Shown here piece by piece: positions 55,360-64,000 of a stretch of DNA of 64,000 nucleotides. Position numbers and translations under genes: made by a program. How positions within the stretch are numbered: the stretch's first letter is position 1; each line of letters begins with the position of its first letter. The stretch covers positions 1,860,001-1,924,000 of the forward strand of contig JBAJFE010000062.1 in the NCBI GenBank assembly GCA_037903355.1, in the 5' to 3' direction. The notes under the pieces are model-generated. The model had not been told where the DNA came from, made no database searches, and saw nothing but the letters and a program-made list of their open reading frames with translations. The DNA is from Trichuris trichiura. Taxonomy: Eukaryota > Nematoda > Enoplea > Trichinellida > Trichuridae.

Positions 55360-57129
55360 TTATTCAATAACTTTCAAGACACCTGCCTGATTTAGATTTA
55401 GCATGTGTTTGTGGTCCGGAAATGTAACAAGTAGGTGCTGTCCATCTGAAAGCCTCCTACTAACTGCCTGATCATAACAGTACAATGTTTGTTTGCTCTC
55501 GCATGACTAGTAGTAACGATCTCCAGAGCATCTGTCCTTTACAAACAAGTGCCCTCGTGCATTTAACTTACCACTACCTTTCGCAGAATGAACTATTTCA
55601 CAGAATTCTCCCATACTCTCATACGGAAAAAACGGCAAAAAGATTTAAAAATTCTTGCAAGGGCTAACTCTCCGTTAACAAGAACAGTGAACATTATACT
55701 TAGCTCCAGAATGCCTACGTATCTTTTTATGTTTTGGCCGTGTAAACATGAAATTTATTATAGTGAGAATTTCGTTTAGTGGAACAGGCTTTGGCGTAAC
55801 AGTTGCCGCGCAGCCCAAATTGACTTAGAGAAGAAGAAGAAAATTTGGCCTGCTTTTCTTCCATTCTAAAACTGTCTTACAATTGTAGAAATGACAAATA
55901 ATAATAGAGGTTTGTTGTTTAATGAAGCTCAAAATGGTTCATGCCCAAGCTTTTTTGAAAGGTTTTCCACATGAAAACATTTACTACCAAGAAGAAAACA
56001 AGTGCGTAATTAGTGCAGCGGATAAAAATAGCAGAGTGACGTTTCAGAGGGAAGAATTTCTAAGCTCCACGGATCTATGGTTTGGACGCGTACCATTTAC
56101 AGTAACCTAAAAAGTAAATATGATGCCAGTATTAAGAATGTTCAACAGGTAAGAATAAGTAAATGCTTCAGGTGAATACTAGCAGACAAGATGTCACACA
56201 TTCCTATGGCAAGTAGCACTTGAAAAAAAAGAAAGATAATTGTACGTTTGGTTTTCATGATTGCCAGCCGTTTAAAGCTTTGACAAAGAGTAACATATGT
56301 TAACGCAATATCTTATGGAATGTATCTACGGCGCCTTCGCAAGACGGTCTTTGAAAGGGCGCGCACAATGAATAGAAAAACGTGAACGGTACGCATGTTG
56401 TTAGGCTTTCTTGTGGATGAAAGCATGCCGAACAAATACTCTTATTGTCCGTCGGAGCCATACAATTGCTGAAAACGTAATTCCAATACGTCAGCGATGA
56501 GAGACTGTTTGTTCAAGTTTCACTACCGAGGAAAAACATTACTACGGCGAGGAAAGATGACGCAGTGGGCCATACATTGTACGTGTCCCGCTAAACATAC
56601 TGGATCTGATAGTGATCTCTTTGATGTTTCGTGTGAAAGCGAACCACGCACTGCACTAATCTTTCTGAAAACGAAGAGTTGCGCATTCTATTTTCAGAAA
56701 CATTAATACGCTTAAAAACCTAATCCTGACTTTCATGTTGCTATAGTCGTCCGGAAAAAACCGTAAAGATAATTGAGCAGCTTCACTTTGCTTAATTAAA
56801 AGTGACAACTGTTACTGCTGCTCTTTTCTGCGACAACGTTTTTGAGATTTAAACATAAGAGGCTTTACCGAGTTGGGCGGGTAGGTTCATGACACAAAAT
56901 TTTACATTTCGAAATATATAACTGAGTACTCAAATTCTTTCGTTGAGCTCCCTAAAGAAAATTCTCCGAAAAGTGCTTTTGGATAAACTAAAAAAATACG
57001 GTTCGCATGGGATTCAAGATTCCAACATCAGGGTCACTCAGCATTATAGTTTCGCTTATAACTTCCTTAAACAGACCTTCCACAGAAGCTTCACTAAACA
57101 CGGATGCTGACCATGGAACATGCTTTACC
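55360..57129. other. Non-coding stretch between MULE relic and duplication copy B
   Basis: No gene supported. Short open frames at 55922-56110 and 56497-56706 lack splice context and family resemblance. Confidence 0.45.
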
Positions 57130-60100
57130 ACAATGATGTTTTCTAATTCCGTTGACATAACATTTCACTTTGGAAGCGGAATGTGTTCAACCCTGAAAGC
57201 TCTGTGTAAAATAAAATCGAGAAAAGATATTTGCCCATAAAAAGTCATGCATTTTCAGAATACCACAAGAAGCAGTATTTTGGATAAACGTTTCCCAGGA
57301 ACTACATCACGTACTATATGAAAGTAAATACGATAGGAATTAACAGCTTGGGAATGTAGTTTAATGAATTTGCATGTACACTTGTCCCACATGAATTGGG
57401 AAGTTTTGTCACGGAACCTGAATTGCCTAAATTGCTGGACGTTTTTACACATAACAAATGAGAAAATTCTTGCAGATAGTAATACTTGACAGAGATATTC
57501 CTTAGAAAAAACGAAAACAAATCTGACACGTTCTAATGCAGTTGTAGCATAGGAGTTGTCAGTGGCACGCATGTGAACACTAACTTTTTGCAACTGTGAC
57601 ATTACACCTCAGTATTTGCTGCTCCACGTTCTTAGTACAAAGGGCTAGCGTCGTTTTTTGTCGCTTTCATGCGCACCTTCAAAGCGATCATTGTCAGATC
57701 CTGTGTAAATACTAAGCGTTTGTTCAGAAAGAATAGTGGAACACGTGGAAAGCGTCTTCTTTAGCGTTCTTTCCTTTCCATATGGTGTTTTCCTCGCTAA
57801 TGAAACCGGAGTGGACAGGAACTCAGCGCTGATGTATTGGTGTCACGTTTTGAACAATAGGACCGTTGGACAATAAGTGTATTCACGCGGCATGCTTTTA
57901 TCCATAAGAAATTCGAAAGTCATACGTCCCGCTGCGCTTTTTCTGCTCATTGTTAAGGCTCTCGCAAAGGCACGCTATTGTGCAGACACTGCAGATACAT
58001 TCCTTTGCCTTTCGCGCTGAAATGCCTTTGCTCCCGTCAAAACGTTGAGCTATTGGCAATTTGGAAGAACAAACCGTTCTCCGTTTAAAATTGCGCTTTA
58101 CCATAGCAATGTGAGATCATTTATCTTCTGGCATTCTCCCGAGGTGTTCATTCATTTTCGTATCAGTTGAATATTCGTAACAAATACGTTGCTTATCTTT
58201 ATGCATTGCGTGAATGGCAGAGCGATGAATTTTTGAAAGCTTCTTTATAATTCTTCTGCTTTTTGTCTGTTCTACGAGTAGAAAACCTAATCGCTTGGTT
58301 ATTGTTACTATTTGTTTTCATGATTTCAAAAAATTTTCAGGATCATTTTAATCTACTAAAAATACCCAGTTTTTGTGACACTGCCTCCAGTTGTTACTTG
58401 TGGTTTAACGATGCACTGTTGTTTTCTTAATGTTGTCAGGGTTTAAAACATTTATTCAGCTCTACGTTTTATTGCGCGACTCGTCTTGCCGAAGTTACTT
58501 TCTCATGAAATGCAGCCGCTGCTACAAGTTCACAGGTCAACCGGGTTCAGTTGGTATACAGCTTCGTTAGTTTCAAGTGTTTTTTCAAGATGCCCATTAG
58601 AAGTTTTTAAAACTTAACTTACCCCCACATTTCTGTATATCCTTCGTTAGTCATGTACTATTAAAAGCGGTGCACAATTTCATTGCAAATTTAATAGGGA
58701 ATACCAATAGCGCACTGGAATTAACGCTACATAAACCACTCACGGTTTGGGAATTGATAAAATGCGTCAAACAGCATGGGGTGCACTTCAAACGTACAAA
58801 GCATTTTATTCTCACAACCATTATCATACCATTCGCTGTCCAATAAAAAGAAAGAGCAGCAGTCCTTAAGTAAAGAACACCTATTAAACCATTTTACTTA
58901 CCTCTTTCATGATCTCTTCAATAACATCATTATTTACTGTCGGGGTTTGTTTGATTAAGAATTCTTCTACTCCTCCAGCATTTCTACTTTCAATAAAGCC
59001 TTTCACAAACTCTTCATCAAACCCAATGTTTTTTAGTGTTTCTTTACTACATACCCATAATCCTGGGTTTGCCACAGCACGATGCAAAGCTGTCAGTTTG
59101 CCAAAAAAGCTTTGCAGCTTCAAGGATTCGTGAGGTTTCCCTGTTAGAAACTTAAACTCTTCGTGGTAACATCCGCTATTCTCTCGAAAAAAGCGCAGCT
59201 CATGCAAAACGTGGCTGATTTCTTCTTTGTCTGGCCAGTATTTCATTAAGCATGAGATCTCTTTGCTCCGCAGTAATTGAATTATATGGGAAGTTTCTGG
59301 AGGACTGAGAAAGTATGGTCTCAATTCGTCAATAATTCTTAATTCTTGCGGCGTATGAGTGAATACATCACTTTCTTCGATTATGCCTTTGACTCCAGCC
59401 AAAGAGAGTACTTTTCTGGTACTTGCCCAATGGCCTATGACGCCCACTATTTCAGGAATGTCATTCGGAATTCCCAGTGAGCGAAGAGGGCTAATCAATG
59501 GGCTATCTCTATTTAGGGCACATCCAAAGTACCACCAACTTGCTTTAGACGCCATGATCATATCAGTAGCAGCTGGAAATTTTAGAAAAGCACGATTGAG
59601 GCGGTCATGCATTTCGGTGGTACTAATTTTCCAATCCCTGGGCAGGTCATACATCCAATCGCTGGTTGGTAATCCGCTGTACTGGCATACAAGACCGTGA
59701 GCAAGAATTGTCCAAGCTGCGGCAGCGTAATAGTCAGTATAGCGTGGAAACAGTCCACTTGAGTAAACCCAGTTGATCGCATGCTTGATGGATGCACTTT
59801 TGTCACCACGCAATATACGCAGGTGTTTGCTGGAGTCTAATCTTTTCCAAGGAATCAAACAATTGCTATTCGAATAACCAGAAGTATCAAGGAGCTTGCT
59901 GTTCGAAGCCATAGCACCTCAGGAAGTCGCAGTCGTGCGTATACAGAGTATGTCAATGTTCAAGAGCAACGGAGAACCTACGTAACCCACTGAATCGTGA
60001 TCACCAATACTAAACCTGATCACGGAAAGAAATGCCTTGTGTTTAGTGCACGAAGAAGTTGCTCTTAAAAGCATGTACGTTTGCTCAAGCTTATTCTGAC

Positions 60101-60195
60101 CGTGGTGACCAGACGATTTTCAGTAACTGATTTGATTGGACGTTGAGAAATAACGAAGTAGCATCTGGTCGTTGGCGTATTCAACCCTATGACAT
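57130..60195 (-). repeat. 3.1-kb diverged direct duplication, copy B
   Basis: Colinear with 50800-53885. Matching landmarks include the gctggacgtttttacacat block (51.1/57.4 kb), the tgtcagatcctgtgtaaatac block (51.36/57.7 kb), the ORF, and the gca-tctggtcg-tggc end (53.85/60.17 kb). No tandem repeat array or MULE lies at its far end, so those were gained or lost separately. Confidence 0.85.
58884..59912 (-). CDS. Unrecognised 342-residue protein, paralogue B
   Basis: Intact paralogue of the protein at 52548-53582, colinear from MASN to the C-terminal EVSKMV without gaps beyond the final residues. The most conserved blocks are GYSNSNCLIPWKRLDS, HLRILRGDKSASIKHAINWV, DYYAAAAW, LPRDWKISTTEM and LMKYWPDKEEISHVLHELR. 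The reading frame has survived roughly 10% nucleotide divergence, which argues for past selection on the protein. The donor-like GAG-GTAAGT near the end is conserved with A. Function is unknown; host lineage-specific gene and endogenous RNA-virus-derived gene are both possible. Confidence 0.6.
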   Translation of the reverse strand: MASNSKLLDTSGYSNSNCLIPWKRLDSSKHLRILRGDKSASIKHAINWVYSSGLFPRYTDYYAAAAWTILAHGLVCQYSGLPTSDWMYDLPRDWKISTTEMHDRLNRAFLKFPAATDMIMASKASWWYFGCALNRDSPLISPLRSLGIPNDIPEIVGVIGHWASTRKVLSLAGVKGIIEESDVFTHTPQELRIIDELRPYFLSPPETSHIIQLLRSKEISCLMKYWPDKEEISHVLHELRFFRENSGCYHEEFKFLTGKPHESLKLQSFFGKLTALHRAVANPGLWVCSKETLKNIGFDEEFVKGFIESRNAGGVEEFLIKQTPTVNNDVIEEIMKEVSKMV

Positions 60196-62150
60196 AGCAC
60201 AAAACTCTGTTTCCTTAAATGTGTAGCCGCTGGCAAACAGAAACGTACTGCTAACAATTGCAACAATCGCTGGGAGAGATAGGAGCTTACCATCTTCAAT
60301 TTTTTTCTTTTGATATTAGCTAGTGGCATCACTTGCACGGGAGAATTGCAGGCTATGCCCTTCAAAGCAACACCAGTACTCTTCCTGGAAGAACAAGCAG
60401 TATGACCGACAGAAGCTTTCATAATCTTGATTAGAGCCTCTATTCCATAGAAATCTTGATAATGTGAAGATTATTTTGCCCTTAGTCAGTTTTCCATAAA
60501 GTATGTTATTGCTAAGTTTTTTAAAATTCTTGTAAAATATAGCGATCTGTCAGATTAAGTTTTGTTATGGTTTTTACTGGTGACCATAAATAATTGACGC
60601 AAAAAATAATACCGGATTCTCATGAAACGCAGCTGCTTTCTGATCGACAATAACCAGTAGCCATTTTATCAAACACTTTTAATTATCACAAACTTAACAA
60701 AGCATGACTCATATGTTGATGAAATAGGACGCACGTTAATTATTATTGTTTGCCTTTCATTGCGCCGTTGATGTGAAAGACGTTTTAGTGCGGAAAGAAG
60801 ACTTAAGCCGAAAGGGAATAATTATTACTCCTAACTGCATTGTATTACATTACATCCTCAAAAATCCAGATATTTCATTATATGAATTCACAGACTTAAA
60901 ATTGCGAAAAGTTCTAAAACATGAAGATGGCAAAGGATGGTTATTAATAGATAATATCCGCTGTACCAATGCTCTGAATGTTTCAACGTAATTGATGAAC
61001 AGGTGATTATGCAGTTCTTCTTGGCGAGTGTTAGTTATAGCTCCTTCATGCAACTGGGGAATCAAATCATAGTTGAAAATCTTAAATGATTCTACTGAAA
61101 GCAGCTGCACCCTCTATCTTTATTAACAGCAAATGACAACGTGCATTCTACAATGAGAAAAAATTCCCAGGTGAATCGGCATTGTATGACTGTGCAATTT
61201 GCATATGATAATATGCTTAAATGTGGGAAGCTCATAGAATAGGTATACTAATAGAAAGGTGAATAATTGCCCAGCTAAATCGTTACCTATGAAAAACCTG
61301 CTGAGATTCTCATGAGTCCTGTGACATCACATCGATGCAACAATGCTAATGTGGAAGTGTGTTTAGCCTGGAAGAGTGAAAATCTGCGGCTTTAATGCTG
61401 AGCAGCGATAAAATTGTTCGGCTATTTAAAAGTTCAAGAGGACCTTTATTAAGTGCAGTTTTTTAAAAATGTTAAAAAATAGGAAGGTTCATTAACGGTT
61501 TTGTTCTGTATTGCAATTAACCAGCGGTATAATTTTATCCCACTAGACAAGCGCGGAAAGCGTATTCATTGCGGCTGAAACGTGTCTAATTTCTTCCTCA
61601 ATGAAAGATAGTAAAACGAACTTTTAAATTGGTCCTGCATCCGTGGTTACGGCTACATGTCGTGCTTTAAACGTCTTTGTCAAGAATAAAAGGTTTTAAA
61701 AAGTTTTAGTCTAGTCATCAGCGTTTGGAAGGAACAGATGCGAAGTTTGTCTAGATGAAATTTCAAAATAACGGACTTCAACGTTAAGCAACATATCTTT
61801 AAATGAAGTTGTTGTGAGATTGTGTGGACTGAGGAGACCTTTGACGAAATAATGAGTGTATTTTTAACAGGAGTGTAAACCTTTACGTTCGAGAAAATGT
61901 TTGTTACGCGGCGCCTATTTACGAATGCGAAAAATCGTCAAAGCTTTCGGGACACTCCCACTACTTTTGACAGCGTCTGCAGAAAAATAATCGTTGGTGT
62001 TGCAATGTTCTCGAAGTATTAATACTGCAAATAAGGTTTAAATATTATTTTTTTTCTTCTGCATATATTAATAAAAAGCAAGAACAACGCAATCACTTAA
62101 TTTCAGAAAGCCTTGTTTGTCACATGTCCTACCGTCGTACTGTAGGTCCG
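60196..62150. other. Non-coding stretch
   Basis: I see no clear gene. The only protein-like text is at 60746-60991, listed separately. Confidence 0.4.
60746..60991 (+). CDS. Possible exon or gene fragment, unknown
   Basis: An open frame of about 80 codons with balanced composition (VKDVLVRKEDLSRKGIIITP, then DISLYEFTDLKLRKVLKHED) and no ATG near its start. It may be an internal or terminal exon, or a gene relic. I found no family match, and upstream exons are not evident. Confidence 0.22.
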   Translation: MFAFHCAVDVKDVLVRKEDLSRKGIIITPNCIVLHYILKNPDISLYEFTDLKLRKVLKHEDGKGWLLIDNIRCTNALNVST

Positions 62151-62345
62151 GCACCTATCCATTTCTGCATTTACCGATGCCCAGGACTAAAAATAACCTT
62201 TACATTTTGGCATAAGCTAAGGTAAAAGCAGATCAGGACAAGCAGCATGCTCGCTAGTTAGAAATGAATAGAATAGCTGCGCAATCGTAAAAAAGGAACC
62301 TGCATTTCTCAGATCGTTGCTGGCGTGACCGAGATGAAGCTTCAA
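62150..62345 (+). repeat. Dispersed AAGCC-hairpin repeat, copy 4
   Basis: Shares acattttggcataagctaag, the gtaaaagcagat-aggacaag tract and a gaacctgcatttctcag end with the other copies. The left arm is degenerate. Confidence 0.5.
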
Positions 62346-62349
62346 AACC

Positions 62350-63510
62350 TTCGAAATCAACTTGCTCCGCTGTCAAAGGTAACAACAGTAAAATGTTAGT
62401 CCTCAGGTATTAAGGAGTAGTGGAAAGACGCCATATTTTAGTGTGCAACACGTAGTTTTATTGTTAGATGCATTCCATACTGCGCTGGCCGTCCTTTTTT
62501 CACTGCATATAAACACGGCTACTTTTGTTCATTTTTATTGGAGAAAAGAAAAAGCAGGGAGAAAACTATGTGATGATCCCATATGAAGAACTATGGCCTA
62601 CTTGACGAACATCTAGTTTTCAAAGTAATCTTCCTTCCTTAAAAATTTCACGTGAGAGACTGCTGGAGCTGTTTTTTAAGATGTTCGAAAGCACGACAAC
62701 CACAAACAAACGTAAAATTCATTATTGCAACATTGCGTAGGTGCTCGCGGAAAAAGAAGAGGAAGCATTGTTCTCAAGACGAAAGGATTTCAGTGAAACT
62801 GTGTCTGTACCATATAAACTCACTTAATATTTTTTTTAGGGAGGCAGACTTTTTCCTTTTTTTCACTTTTCAGGAGTCATTACTAACGAACACAGTTTTG
62901 TCTGTTCCTGTCCCCAACTAAAGCACGAGAAACAGTGCGGCCCCACAGCACTTTTCTTTCCTTTTATAGCAGCTAAGTTGCAAACGTCTCTTGAAATAGT
63001 TTGCGTGGAGATCAAAATTTCCTATACTATATATACGCGGACTTTTATTCGCGGTAGTGCATTAATAGCAAGTCACACAAAGTTTAGTTAATCTTTTTCG
63101 TCTGTAATTATAAACTGTTCTTACTGGTGGAAAACAAAGGTGATATATTTTATGCAACTAGGGATTTAGTAAGGTAACGAAGTTTGTTGCACAACTGTTC
63201 AGTGGCTTAAAAGAAGATGCATTAGTCAACTTCTGATTCAAATAAAAAGAGAATACATAGTTCACAAAAAATATAATTAAGTAAGATAACGCTGGAATTA
63301 TTAAATACATGGCGCGTTAACTTTCAAGATTTCAAACAGGTGCGTAGATGCTAGTTTGCTTTCACGGAGCTAGGCTGTTCCTGTTGAGTGTTCATATTTT
63401 ACTAACGTAGTTTTTGAGAGATGTCGCCTCCTCTTGTCAACGATTTTGCTTAGAACAGACAGGTCTGGTCAGTTATGCGCATCATCACACTATAACTTTC
63501 TCGGTTGCTT
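62350..63510. other. Non-coding stretch
   Basis: No gene supported. An 89-codon frame at 62652-62921 is Lys/Arg/Ser-rich from A-rich DNA and shows no domain. Confidence 0.4.
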
Positions 63511-63514
63511 TGTT

Positions 63515-63680
63515 GCCAATCTTTAAGCCTAATCTTAAACATAATACACATATTTTGACTTAGGCTTAAGTAAAGACAGAGCAAAGCAAACGGCTTACTC
63601 ATCAGTAAAGGCAGAGAAGGATGGCCACAAGCTCAGCAGAGAGGAATTAGCATTTCTCAGGACGTGAAGCGCATACCTGA
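63515..63680 (+). repeat. Dispersed AAGCC-hairpin repeat, copy 5
   Basis: Contains aagcctaatcttaaacataa, then attttgacttaggcttaagt and the gagcaaagcaaacggc tract, ending with agcatttctcagga. The hairpin arms are the best preserved of the set. Confidence 0.55.
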
Positions 63681-64000
63681 CAATACCCAGAAGAGATAAT
63701 TTAGGGGTAGCACGTAGTTTGTTCCAAAACTGGGGTCAATATATTAATAGAGCGAGCATTCAATGACTGTACGTCGGCTTCTTCAAAGGATGTGAGCGAT
63801 TTTTGAACTTACATGCTCTCCCTAGTAAATGATAAAAATAGATATCATTACAACGGAAACAGAAATTATTAGGCTTAAGAAATCTTAGAAATCTTAAGAA
63901 GCCTTGCAAACAGATGGCAGACATCAACATATCACGCCAAAGGCATCACAGTAATTTATCCATAGCTGCTGTTTTACAAAACCGGAGGACAGTTTTTAGA

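Noticed and set aside
1..64000. tRNA, rRNA, CRISPR or bacterial-style operons
   Set aside because: No cloverleaf with A/B boxes, no rRNA-like conserved blocks, and no regularly spaced direct repeats were seen; gene structure is eukaryotic.

Overview
This is eukaryotic, animal DNA. Genes are split by GT-AG introns of two sizes: many of 48-60 bp, and some of several hundred bp to about 2.5 kb. Short tracts of coding sequence sit in AT-rich non-coding DNA with decayed transposons of several classes. An invertebrate is likely because of a secreted protein with peritrophin-like chitin-binding repeats and the mix of Penelope-like, short Ty3/gypsy and MULE elements. A nematode is plausible, but the species cannot be fixed from the sequence.

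Layout. 1-8.1 kb is mostly non-coding, with a decayed Tigger/pogo transposase at about 2.84-3.79 kb. A two-exon glycerol kinase lies at 8.12-10.97 kb (+). A Penelope-like retroelement (-) with 13-bp target duplications fills 12.44-15.10 kb. A mitochondrial DnaJ (DNAJA3/Tid1 type, +) spans 16.19-20.72 kb and can end in two different last exons. An acylglycerol-kinase-like gene (AGK, -) covers 21.1-25.95 kb; its kinase motifs are degenerate and it gains a C-terminal membrane segment. It is head-to-head with a CCDC134 homologue (+, 26.04-26.81 kb). A gene I do not recognise, pieced together from phase-matched exons, runs from 27.33 to 32.43 kb (+), with a 499-bp mobile insertion holding a perfect 277-bp palindrome in an intron. 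Then come a secreted chitin-binding, proline-rich protein (33.9-35.5 kb, +), the transcription coactivator SUB1/PC4 (36.57-37.11 kb, +) and a small secreted proline-rich protein (37.9-38.5 kb, -).

38.5-64 kb is repeat-dominated. It holds at least two families of short hairpin repeats, a young 3.15-kb gypsy element that has lost its reverse transcriptase in frame, a MULE transposase relic, and a diverged 3.1-kb direct duplication. Each duplicate carries an intact, unrecognised ORF of about 343 codons.

AGK, DNAJA3 and glycerol kinase (which has a C-terminal anchor) all have mitochondria-linked homologues, but nothing here shows they are co-regulated. I saw no tRNA, rRNA or CRISPR array.
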